This document shows positions 8,612 through 15,617 of a DNA stretch of 55,607 bases, piece after piece. The stretch spans positions 1 through 55,607 of the forward strand of contig ONIL01000018.1 of NCBI GenBank assembly GCA_900317835.1, given 5' to 3'. The notes under the pieces are model-generated. The model was given only the letters and a program-made list of their open reading frames with translations, had not been told where the DNA came from and searched no databases. The translations under genes and the position numbers were made by a program. The stretch's first letter is position 1; each line of letters starts with the position of its first letter. The stretch comes from an uncultured Prevotellaceae bacterium (GTDB lineage: Bacteria; Bacteroidota; Bacteroidia; Bacteroidales; Muribaculaceae).

Positions 8612-9772
8612 CTACTTGTTGCCTTTTGAGCGGTTGTGGTGACGGCAGAGCATCTGGCAGTTGCTCTCGTCGGTGGAGCCGCCCTTGCTCCATGCTGTCA
8701 CGTGGTCGGCATCCATCTCATTGAGTTTGTAGATGCGGGTCCTGTTGTTTCCCTGTTGCAAGGCACAGTCGGGGCAGTTGCTCACCCCGTTCTTCTTGGC
8801 CACTTGAGTTTGCTTTGCGTAGACGCGGTTGATGGTTGCCCTATCAAAGATGCGGATGTCCAGCAGGCTTTTATCTTTCTCTCCGCCCAAGATATATTCA
8901 AAGATGCCCTTGTGATTGTACACATAATTATCGGTATAGAGTTTCCGTACACGCTTGGATACGGCTACCACGTTATAGGGCGTCTTGTGATACAGTTCAT
9001 AGAACCTACCCCACTCCAACCCCTTCATCTCGGGAAACACTTCTATGAATACGCCTGATGCCCAATCGATCACCGCGTTGAAATAGGTCTTGACGGGCGT
9101 GATGTCGCTCTCTTGGCGATGCTGGCTCATGTAGCCCTCCACATTGCCCTGGCTGACCCATTGCAGGGCACGCTCGAGATAGTCCTGACGACTGGCCGAG
9201 CCTGTGACATAGGCGCTCCACTTCTGGATGTTGGCATTCTGGCTGTTGCTAAATTCCTCTTTCAGGGCTGTGACAAACGGGCCCGAGTAGATGGCGTTTA
9301 ATTTCTCCTGATTCTTCAACGGCACGCCCACGATGTTGATGGTCTGGAACCACTCCTTGATTTCGCCCTCTGTGCCCTCACAGATATAGATGAGCAGCTT
9401 GGTGTTCAGCACCTTATTGCGGTCTTCCTCGTTCAAGCCGTCGATGTACTGCTGCATGCCGTTCTTGTCCTTAATGGCGAGTTTGTGGGTCACGAAGCGG
9501 CCCAGGCTGGTGATGCGCTGCTGGCCGTCGAGCACCTCATAGTGATCACCTACCTTGTTGAAGTAAATCAGGCCCAGAGGATAGCCTTTCAGCACCGAGT
9601 CGATGACCGCCACATCCTTTTTGCCATTTGCATAGATATAGTTTCGCTGGTATTCTGGCTGAATCGTCAATTTGCCGTTCAAGCCAAACAGGCCCTTGCC
9701 CTCCAACTCATTGTAAACAAAGCCCTCGCAGATGTCGCGCACGGTGATATCGGTTCTTAGTATCGTTTCCAT
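8612..9772 (-). CDS. DUF262 (GmrSD-N-like) domain protein with C-terminal HNH endonuclease
   Basis: 386 aa, soluble. The N-terminal DUF262 domain carries the ParB/Srx-like signature: PEYQRNYIY at about 39-47 and LDGQQRITSL at 81-90 (DGQQR is the nucleotide-binding motif of GmrS-type proteins). The C-terminus (about 335-386) is an HNH nuclease: paired Cys (CPDC), DADHVTAWSKGG, then LCRHHNRSKGNK. DUF262-nuclease proteins of the GmrSD/SspE/BrxU group cut foreign, often modified, DNA with NTP dependence. The gene follows the methyltransferase with 4 nt between them, so the two are surely cotranscribed. A restriction role is inferred from domains and context; target unknown. Confidence 0.85.
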   Translation of the reverse strand: METILRTDITVRDICEGFVYNELEGKGLFGLNGKLTIQPEYQRNYIYANGKKDVAVIDSVLKGYPLGLIYFNKVGDHYEVLDGQQRITSLGRFVTHKLAIKDKNGMQQYIDGLNEEDRNKVLNTKLLIYICEGTEGEIKEWFQTINIVGVPLKNQEKLNAIYSGPFVTALKEEFSNSQNANIQKWSAYVTGSASRQDYLERALQWVSQGNVEGYMSQHRQESDITPVKTYFNAVIDWASGVFIEVFPEMKGLEWGRFYELYHKTPYNVVAVSKRVRKLYTDNYVYNHKGIFEYILGGEKDKSLLDIRIFDRATINRVYAKQTQVAKKNGVSNCPDCALQQGNNRTRIYKLNEMDADHVTAWSKGGSTDESNCQMLCRHHNRSKGNK

Positions 9773-9776
9773 CGTC

Positions 9777-10925
9777 TTATTGTTTTTTGCGGATTAAAAT
9801 TCTAGCGTATGGTTTTTCAGGAACGCCATTTTCGTTAATATAATACAATTGCCCATCTCTTAAACTTGGATTTAATTTCTTCAATTCACGAGGGAATGGT
9901 TTTAGTCCAAGCTCTTTACCCGAATCGCCTTGTGTTTGTCCAATTATTTCAAATTGTTCGGGACAATACTTGTCGAGAAAAGAAATAGGAACACCCATTT
10001 TCCCATCGTAATCACATGGAATGGCATCAGTAAATGGAACTTCGATAGCATCGTAGTTTTCATAATGGATATAGTTATTCCTGCCTCTTATTTCCTTATG
10101 CTTGCTAAATTTCAGATTATCAGCCATTGTCATTAACGGAAGATGTTGATGTCGACGACCATGGTCAATATTAGTTAGCCAAATGCTTGACGATCGGCCA
10201 AGAATCTTTCCGTCAACGATTCTATATTTGCTACCTACTTTTCCTTCAATAACTAACTCAGAAGCAAATGATTCCGGGATTTCAAATAGCAGATCTTCAC
10301 TCATGGGTGTTCGTCCAACCCATAAGCTATTGTTTTTTATCAAAGGGAACACTTCTTTGTAAGTTATGCCATTTTTATTAGCAATAACTAGAAATTGTTT
10401 CTTTGCCTCTATAATCCACATCAAGAATGTTCGAAAAAGGGAGAAAGGCGGGTTGGTGATGATAAAATCGGCTTGGTCGCGCAGGGCGCAGATTTCAGGG
10501 CTGCGAAAGTCGCCGTCCCCCTCCAGGTATTGCCATTGCAGGTCTTCGACATTGATGCGCCCATCGCCCGTCACGTCGTGGTCAAGAACGAAGATTTTAC
10601 CGTGGGTCTTGCTCTTGTCGGCATCATAATGTGGCGCCTCGGTCTCAAAAAGTGACGGCTGGTAGCCAAACTTGTACTTTTTGCTCTCGGGGGCATAACT
10701 GGTGGAAATGAGCCGCTTGAGGCCGAAGGTCTCAAAGTTTTGAGCAAAAAACTTGGTGAAATTGCTCCACTCGGGGTCGTCACAGGGCAACAGCACCGTC
10801 TTGCCACGAAAAACGTCGGGGTTGTACTCGAGATAGGCGTTAATCTCCTTCTCGATGTCAGGATATTGAGTGTAAAACTCGTCATTCTTGGCCTCCTTGG
10901 CCCGTGATAGGGATTCGTTTGCCAT
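9777..10925 (-). CDS. Adenine-specific DNA methyltransferase, EcoRI methylase family
   Basis: 382 aa from the ATG at 10925 (MANESLSRAKEAKNDEFYTQ). An upstream in-frame ATG at 11027 would add 34 residues encoded by the inverted-repeat leader and is unlikely. The M.EcoRI-like features are the N-terminal NDEFYTQYPDIEKEI block, LLPCDDPEWSNF (about 45-56) at the AdoMet site, and the catalytic NPPF (158-161) in DFIITNPPFSLF, typical of N6-adenine methylases. The family protects host DNA at palindromic sites, as in EcoRI systems. Here the neighbour is not an EcoRI-like nuclease but a DUF262-HNH protein. The second half is more AT-rich than the first (plus-strand 9780-10430), suggesting mosaic origin. 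Confidence 0.88.
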   Translation of the reverse strand: MANESLSRAKEAKNDEFYTQYPDIEKEINAYLEYNPDVFRGKTVLLPCDDPEWSNFTKFFAQNFETFGLKRLISTSYAPESKKYKFGYQPSLFETEAPHYDADKSKTHGKIFVLDHDVTGDGRINVEDLQWQYLEGDGDFRSPEICALRDQADFIITNPPFSLFRTFLMWIIEAKKQFLVIANKNGITYKEVFPLIKNNSLWVGRTPMSEDLLFEIPESFASELVIEGKVGSKYRIVDGKILGRSSSIWLTNIDHGRRHQHLPLMTMADNLKFSKHKEIRGRNNYIHYENYDAIEVPFTDAIPCDYDGKMGVPISFLDKYCPEQFEIIGQTQGDSGKELGLKPFPRELKKLNPSLRDGQLYYINENGVPEKPYARILIRKKQ

Positions 10926-10980
10926 AACTGCATCAATAATTTTTGAAGTTATCAATGCGCTGGGCCAGTAAACAAAACGA

Positions 10981-11146
10981 TCCTGCAAGTACCTCGGGAC
11001 ACAGAAGGTGGACGAATCCCCGTCCAAACGTTCAAGGTACTTGCAGGAAACCTATGCCTTTAGATCAGGAAAACGCCCACACAAGGTGAGCGTCACCATT
11101 ATTCTAAAGACATGTTCTTTCACCTGCAAGTTTCTGAACGTTTGAA
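10981..11146 (-). promoter_or_regulatory. Leader with three mutually complementary segments (attenuator-like)
   Basis: Plus-strand segments: C, TCCTGCAAGTACCT (10981-10994); B, 11023-11048, ending AGGTACTTGCAGGA; A, 11123-11146, starting CCTGCAAGT and ending GAACGTTTGAA. B is the perfect 14-bp reverse complement of C, and over about 24 nt the near reverse complement of A. In the minus-strand transcript the order is A, B, C, gene, so B can pair with A or C but not both. A nested TGGACG/CGTCCA stem (11009-11026) lies between B and C. After C the RNA is U-rich (UCGUUUUGUUUA). This resembles antiterminator/terminator choice; it could instead be operator repeats for a regulator. Confidence 0.5.
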
Positions 11147-11214
11147 TAATAGCCAACGCTAAATATTTTACCGCAATGTCTTGGAAAAGAAAAACACGAT
11201 TCCTTTTCCACGGG

Positions 11215-11222
11215 CAAAGATA
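11215..11222 (-). promoter_or_regulatory. Possible -7 box for the methyltransferase-nuclease operon
   Basis: Plus-strand CAAAGATA is the reverse complement of TAnnTTTG. It would give a leader of about 280 nt including all three complementary segments. No -33 element at 20 nt, so moderate only. Confidence 0.4.
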
Positions 11223-11268
11223 GTGATTTTTAATGGGAAACCTTGCTTTTGACGACAAAAAAGCAACA

Positions 11269-11305
11269 CTGGGGTTCCGTTCGGCTTCGCCTCACTCTAC
11301 CCCAG
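11269..11305. repeat. Intergenic hairpin CTGGGGT...ACCCCAG
   Basis: A 7-bp perfect arm pair encloses 23 nt containing TTCGGCTTCGCC. It lies in the divergent spacer between the defence pair and the helicase. It looks like a dispersed extragenic element rather than a terminator, as no gene ends here. Confidence 0.4.
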
Positions 11306-11369
11306 CCTATATCCTAACCAGCCCAAGCGGGCTTTAGCCACAAAGCCTCGGCAAGAGAGAAAAAATGAT

Positions 11370-11377
11370 TACCTTTG
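11370..11377 (+). promoter_or_regulatory. -7 box TACCTTTG of the helicase gene
   Basis: Exact TAnnTTTG match 27 nt before the ATG at 11397, giving a predicted leader of roughly 10-15 nt. No clear -33 TTTG. Confidence 0.5.
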
Positions 11378-11396
11378 TGGCTGAAAAGTCACGTCA

Positions 11397-13325
11397 ATGA
11401 GTCACACGTCGGCCATAGCGCAACTGCAGCAGCAACGGCACCTGCTCCAAGTGGAATACCAGGAGGAGAAGGAGGCCTATCGCCTGCACACCCAGAGCAT
11501 GGGCCTCGCCCGCAAGGTGACACGGGGCGATGCCTGGTATCCGCTGCATGTGGGGCGCGCTTACTACAACTCGTTGAACCAGTACTGCATCGAGGTGACG
11601 CGCAAGGCCGACGAGGAGATTGACCACAACTTTGAGTATGGCAAGCCTGTCGTTTTCTTCAGGGTCGAAGCACCAGGCAACGACTCGAAGCAGGACGGGA
11701 GAATCCGATATTTCAACTTCACAGGGACTATCTCCTATGTTGACGGCGACCGCATGGTCGTCGCTATCCCCGAGGGTCACACGCTTGAACTGCAAAATGC
11801 ACAAGAGCCCATGGGCGTGCAACTGTTTTTCGACGAGACCAGCTACCGCATCATGTTTGATGCGCTGGAACGTGTGATGAATGCCAAGGGGACCCGCCTG
11901 GCCTACTTGCGCGACCTGTTCTACTCACATCAGCCGGCCGATACTTATACCTTCGACACGATGCGGTTCCCTTGGCTCAACACAAGTCAGGAACGCGCCG
12001 TTAACGACGTGTTGCGCGCCAAGGACGTGCGCGTGCTGCATGGCCCTCCTGGCACGGGCAAGACAACGACGCTGGTCGAGGCCATCAACGAGACGCTCAG
12101 GCGTGAGACCCAGGTGCTCGTGTGTGCCCAGAGCAATACTGCCGTCGATTGGATCAGCGAGAAACTCGTGGATTGCGGCATCCCGGTACTGCGCATCGGC
12201 AATCCCACGCGCGTCAATGACAAGATGCTCAGTTTCACCTATGAGCATCGGTTTGCCGACCATCCCGACTATCCCAAGTTGTGGCAGTTGAGGCGCACTA
12301 TCCGCGAGATGCGTCGCAGGCGCCGCGAGACAGGCGAGCGCTTCCACCAGAAGATAGAGCGGCTCAAGGAGCAAGCCATAGAATTCGAGGTGCGCATCAA
12401 CGCCGATATCTTCGGGCAAGCACGCGTCATCGCCTCGACCCTTGTGGGTGCCGGCAACAAACTGCTTGATGGCCAGCGGTTCGGCACCGTTTTTATCGAC
12501 GAAGCGGCCCAAGCGCTCGAAGCAGCGTGCTGGATTCCCATCCGGCGTGCTAGCCGCGTGATTTTGGCCGGTGACCACTGCCAGTTGCCGCCCACCGTCA
12601 AGAGCCTCGAGGCCTTGAAGGGCGGGTTGGGCAAGACGCTCATGGAGCGCATCGTCGAGAACAAACCCGAGTGCGTCTCGCTGCTGCAGGTGCAATACCG
12701 CATGAATGACGAAATCATGCAGTTCAGCAGCGACTATTTTTATCACGGACTGATGAAGTCGGCCCCCGAGGTGGCCCATCGCCTCATCCACGAGGGCGAT
12801 GCCCCCATCCTGTGGTTCGACACCTCGACCATCAACCTGGGCGAAGACGAGCGCAACGACTTCAAGGAGCAATTCATCGGCGAGTCGTTCGGCCGCGTCA
12901 ACAAGGGCGAGGCCAACCTCACCCTGAGCCTGTTGCAAATCTACTTCCAGCGCATCGGCAAGCAGCGCATCCTTGACGACCGCGTCGACGTGGGCATCAT
13001 CTCACCCTATCGAGCACAGGTCCAGTACCTCAAGCGCCTGCTCAAGAAGCGCGCCTTCTTCAAGCCTTTCCGTCACTTGATATCGATCAACACCGTCGAT
13101 GGCTTCCAGGGACAGGAGCGCGACGTCATCCTTATCTCATTGGTGCGGGCTAACGATGCGGGGCATATCGGCTTCCTGCGCGACCTGCGCCGCATGAATG
13201 TCGCCATCACGCGCGCCCGCATGAAACTTTTTATTTTGGGCGACGCCCCCACGATGACGCGCCACCCGTTCTACAAGAAACTATTTGATTACATCCATGC
13301 CGTCCGCGGCCACACAAATCAATAA
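11397..13325 (+). CDS. Superfamily 1 helicase, IGHMBP2/DNA2-like AAA domain protein
   Basis: 642 aa cytoplasmic DNA/RNA helicase of the Upf1-like group. An N-terminal coiled and beta-barrel region (1-190) precedes the motor. Walker A is GPPGTGKTTT (216-225), motif II is DEAAQA, Gln-rich motif III is AGDHCQLPPTVKS, motif V is NTVDGFQGQERDVILIS and motif VI is MNVAITRAR. The family unwinds nucleic acid 5' to 3'; bacterial members are poorly characterised and common in Bacteroidales. It is divergent from the defence pair and has its own promoter, so it need not belong to that system. Codon use resembles the rest of the window. Confidence 0.9.
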   Translation: MSHTSAIAQLQQQRHLLQVEYQEEKEAYRLHTQSMGLARKVTRGDAWYPLHVGRAYYNSLNQYCIEVTRKADEEIDHNFEYGKPVVFFRVEAPGNDSKQDGRIRYFNFTGTISYVDGDRMVVAIPEGHTLELQNAQEPMGVQLFFDETSYRIMFDALERVMNAKGTRLAYLRDLFYSHQPADTYTFDTMRFPWLNTSQERAVNDVLRAKDVRVLHGPPGTGKTTTLVEAINETLRRETQVLVCAQSNTAVDWISEKLVDCGIPVLRIGNPTRVNDKMLSFTYEHRFADHPDYPKLWQLRRTIREMRRRRRETGERFHQKIERLKEQAIEFEVRINADIFGQARVIASTLVGAGNKLLDGQRFGTVFIDEAAQALEAACWIPIRRASRVILAGDHCQLPPTVKSLEALKGGLGKTLMERIVENKPECVSLLQVQYRMNDEIMQFSSDYFYHGLMKSAPEVAHRLIHEGDAPILWFDTSTINLGEDERNDFKEQFIGESFGRVNKGEANLTLSLLQIYFQRIGKQRILDDRVDVGIISPYRAQVQYLKRLLKKRAFFKPFRHLISINTVDGFQGQERDVILISLVRANDAGHIGFLRDLRRMNVAITRARMKLFILGDAPTMTRHPFYKKLFDYIHAVRGHTNQ

Positions 13326-13373
13326 ACTACGAATTACGCGAATCAAACTAATTGGCTTACGCCAACACATAAA

Positions 13374-13446
13374 AGGAAAACAAGAAGTACAATAAATACA
13401 AATTACTGATTGACTATAAATTGTATTCGTTGTATTTCTTGTTTTC
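13374..13446 (+). terminator. Long imperfect hairpin after the helicase
   Basis: The left arm (13374-13403, GGAAAACAAGAAGTACAA...) and right arm (13418-13446, ...TTGTATTTCTTGTTTTCT) form a stem of about 28 bp with a few mismatches and a 14-nt loop. It is AT-rich, so it may act as a bidirectional terminator. Confidence 0.55.
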
Positions 13447-13490
13447 TATTAATTACTGTTGTCTTTAATCAGCAGCGGTAGGGATTTTTT

Positions 13491-13540
13491 GAGCCACTGC
13501 TCGGCATACTTCTGGGCCAGCGCCCACAGGGCGACCATGC
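13491..13540 (-). pseudogene. Displaced 50-bp fragment of pnuT
   Basis: Plus-strand 13491-13540 (GAGCCACTGCTCGGCATACT...) matches 15020-15069 inside pnuT with one mismatch in 50 (C13521 versus T15050). In the minus frame it still reads MVALWALAQKYAEQWL, then diverges and stops 14 codons later. No other part of pnuT is present around it. It is a relic of duplication or rearrangement flanking the dockerin gene. Confidence 0.8.
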
Positions 13541-13654
13541 CTCCGGCCTGCTATGGCCTTTAACTCATGCGTGAATTGCCGGAAAATGCTGGAAAATGGT
13601 AGGTCGGTAGAACGTTTTTCCATCTAAAATGTGTTTTTGCTCAAAAATATTTCT

Positions 13655-13662
13655 TAATTTTG
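13655..13662 (+). promoter_or_regulatory. -7 box TAATTTTG for the dockerin protein gene
   Basis: TAATTTTG with a TTTG (13636-13639) 15 nt upstream, shorter than the usual 19-21. The leader to the ATG at 13715 is about 45 nt and AT-rich. Confidence 0.5.
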
Positions 13663-13714
13663 CAAACAGAAATCACGCATATTAATACTTTTATTAACCA
13701 AATTCTTTTTCATT

Positions 13715-14758
13715 ATGAAGAAATTGTTACTATTCTTTGCTGCTGTTGCAGTGGCTTTTGGTGCTTCGGCACAATTTGAACTGAAGCCTGCCAATCCTAC
13801 TGATGTGAGATGGCAGGATTTTGGAAGCAGTTTTCTTGGTCAGTCTAACTTGAAATTCAAGATTTCTCTCAAGGATGCAACGTTTGGCATACCTCTTGAT
13901 GCCGAGAATTTCAGTTACAGCATTTTTACCGATGATGACCAGATCTTCACCTTCACTGTAGCCGAATATGGTGGTATAGCTGAAATCACTGAGGATATGA
14001 CCGAAATCCCCTACGGTTTTAATAAGTACAGCATGAATGATTCTGTCGTGTTTTTCTACCGCACAAACCAAGAGAATCCTCCTTTCTTCACAGAGCGCAT
14101 CGGCATTCAGGTCTATTATAACAACAACGGCACCAAGACCGCGTCCGACATCGTTTACACCTACCTGGAGCAGGTCGTGCCCGCCAAGCCCGCTAATGCC
14201 ACCGACCTGACTTGGACAGCCGGCGATGGCACCGCTTGGTCGTCCTTATTCCAATTTGACATCATTCCGCCCGTTGACGTGGATGGCAACACCTTGTTGC
14301 AGTCCAATGTGTCCTACAGCATCTTCTTTGACTACAACGAGCGCTACACCTTCCTCTATAGCGAGTATGGCCCCTATGACTATTTCGGCGGCATGACCGG
14401 CGACATGGATGAGTTGCCTTTCTCGCTCATCAGTGGCTATTTGACACCGGGAGCAATCCACTTCTTGAATGACCCGCAGTTCATTTGGCGCATTGGCATT
14501 CAGGTTTACTACACGGTCGATGGGGTACGCAACTCATCCGACATCGTTTACCTCGAAGTGAATGACGCCCCCGCATACCTGCCCGGCGACGTGAACGTTG
14601 ACAATGCTGTTAACATCTCCGATGTGACAGTGCTCATCGACCTCGTGTTGGGGAGTCTCCCCGCCCGTTATGACGAGCGTGCTGCAGACGTTAACGGGGA
14701 CGGTGACTACAACATTTCTGATGTGACGGCATTGATCGACTTGGTGCTCGGTAATTAA
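13715..14758 (+). CDS. Exported protein with two internal repeats and a C-terminal dockerin-type domain
   Basis: 347 aa. A signal peptide (MKKLLLFFAAVAVAFGASA) precedes two homologous beta-rich units of about 130 aa. Each unit starts PAN.TD..W, contains YSIF..D...FTF..EYG or its variant, and closes with RIGIQVYY...ASDIVY. The tail (about 288-347) has two Ca-binding dockerin type I repeats: GDVNVDNAVNISDVTVLID and DVNGDGDYNISDVTALIDL. No catalytic motif is seen. I do not recognise the repeated unit; an adhesive or scaffold role at the cell surface is only a guess. It sits between a pnuT relic and pnuT itself and converges on pnuT. Confidence 0.85.
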   Translation: MKKLLLFFAAVAVAFGASAQFELKPANPTDVRWQDFGSSFLGQSNLKFKISLKDATFGIPLDAENFSYSIFTDDDQIFTFTVAEYGGIAEITEDMTEIPYGFNKYSMNDSVVFFYRTNQENPPFFTERIGIQVYYNNNGTKTASDIVYTYLEQVVPAKPANATDLTWTAGDGTAWSSLFQFDIIPPVDVDGNTLLQSNVSYSIFFDYNERYTFLYSEYGPYDYFGGMTGDMDELPFSLISGYLTPGAIHFLNDPQFIWRIGIQVYYTVDGVRNSSDIVYLEVNDAPAYLPGDVNVDNAVNISDVTVLIDLVLGSLPARYDERAADVNGDGDYNISDVTALIDLVLGN

Positions 14759-14795
14759 TGGGGAACAGCTTCGGTAATTGATACCGTACAGACTA

Positions 14796-14845
14796 AACCG
14801 CGCCGCGTGCTGACCTGGATTCAGCGCATGGCGCGGTTCTTTCTG
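14796..14845 (+). terminator. Terminator after the dockerin gene
   Basis: AACCGCGCC (14796-14804) pairs perfectly with GGCGCGGTT (14830-14838), followed by CTTTCTGTT. It separates the dockerin gene from convergent pnuT. Confidence 0.6.
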
Positions 14846-14866
14846 TTAAATACCCTGTCCGCTGTT

Positions 14867-15526
14867 CTAAATAGCCGCCTCTTGCCGACGCATCATACCG
14901 AGCCATTTGCGGTAGCCCAGCACAGCCATCACGGTATAGAAGGCGTAGAGACCTGCCGTGAATGGAATTTGCTTGTAGATGTAAAGCACAGTGCATACCA
15001 GGTCAACGACAAGCCACAAGAGCCACTGCTCGGCATACTTCTGGGCCAGTGCCCACAGGGCGACCATGCTCAGGGCCGTCGTGAAACTGTCACATACAGG
15101 GACGCTGCTGTCAGTCCACGTAACCAATATCCAATAGATGATGCCCCACAGTGCCAACCACACAATAGTCACAGGCAACACCTGCCGCATCGGGAAACGG
15201 GTGATGGGGCGCTCGCCCTCGGAAGAAGACGCAAGATTTTGCGTCTCTACATCGTCGCCCTGGGAGCGCTGGCGTGACCATCGCCACATGGCGTAGCCAT
15301 AGATGGCAGCGAGGACGTAATAGATCTCCATGCCGAAATCGGCATACAGCCCCCGCGCCCAATACAGGTAGCCATGAACAATGGGCATGATGACGCTCAC
15401 GAGCCACAGCCAGATGCTGGCCTTGAACTCGAGCCACAAGTAGATAAGCCCGAGCACCAGACCAGCCATATCGATGGCCTTGACCCAGGTCATGTCACTG
15501 AAATATTGAGCAATCGTCTCTATCAT
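14867..15526 (-). CDS. pnuT: PnuC-family transporter, probably thiamine-specific PnuT
   Basis: 219 aa inner-membrane protein with about seven membrane segments and the PnuC hallmarks WLEFKASIWLW near the start and TVLYIYKQIPFTAGLYAFYT near the end. PnuC proteins facilitate diffusion of nicotinamide riboside, but a Bacteroidetes subgroup linked to TPP riboswitches (PnuT) carries thiamine. Here the gene lies 91 nt downstream of a TPP-riboswitch TonB receptor on the same strand, so thiamine is the better call. The loop around residues 92-105 (DVETQNLASSSEGE) is encoded by a palindrome resembling a dispersed repeat. The thiamine pyrophosphokinase (tnr3) that often follows pnuT is absent. Confidence 0.85.
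   Translation of the reverse strand: MIETIAQYFSDMTWVKAIDMAGLVLGLIYLWLEFKASIWLWLVSVIMPIVHGYLYWARGLYADFGMEIYYVLAAIYGYAMWRWSRQRSQGDDVETQNLASSSEGERPITRFPMRQVLPVTIVWLALWGIIYWILVTWTDSSVPVCDSFTTALSMVALWALAQKYAEQWLLWLVVDLVCTVLYIYKQIPFTAGLYAFYTVMAVLGYRKWLGMMRRQEAAI
15229..15252. repeat. REP-like palindrome inside pnuT
   Basis: AGACGCAA (15229-15236), loop GATT, TTGCGTCT (15241-15248), with TCTCTAC completing the outer right flank. Its ...TCTCTAC arm is shared with the palindrome before kamB (39628-39657). It is read in frame as part of a cytoplasmic loop of PnuT. Confidence 0.55.
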
Positions 15527-15572
15527 CTTTTACCGTGCTGACGCACGGGAAATTAATCAAATAATAATTATT

Positions 15573-15607
15573 TCCCGCCTGCAAGGCGGTTATCGCTACA
15601 GGCGGGA
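15573..15607. repeat. Inverted repeat between the thiamine receptor and pnuT
   Basis: TCCCGCCTG (15573-15581) and CAGGCGGGA (15599-15607), a perfect 9-bp stem with a 17-nt loop that can form an inner GGCGG-containing structure. It may stabilise or attenuate the mRNA between receptor and permease. Confidence 0.5.
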
Positions 15608-15617
15608 GTATGTCTCT

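Noticed and set aside
10926-11027. Longer start for the methyltransferase
   Set aside because: The extra 34 residues are encoded by the inverted-repeat leader and do not resemble the family N-terminus, which begins at MANESLSRAKEAKNDEFYTQ.
11052-11258. 68-codon minus-strand reading frame before the methyltransferase gene
   Set aside because: It begins upstream of the predicted promoter, has no recognisable protein character, and covers the complementary leader segments.
13715-14758. Cellulosome component
   Set aside because: Dockerin repeats are present but there is no catalytic domain or cohesin partner in the window.
14867-15526. Nicotinamide riboside transporter PnuC
   Set aside because: The fold fits, but the TPP riboswitch and receptor upstream favour thiamine (PnuT).
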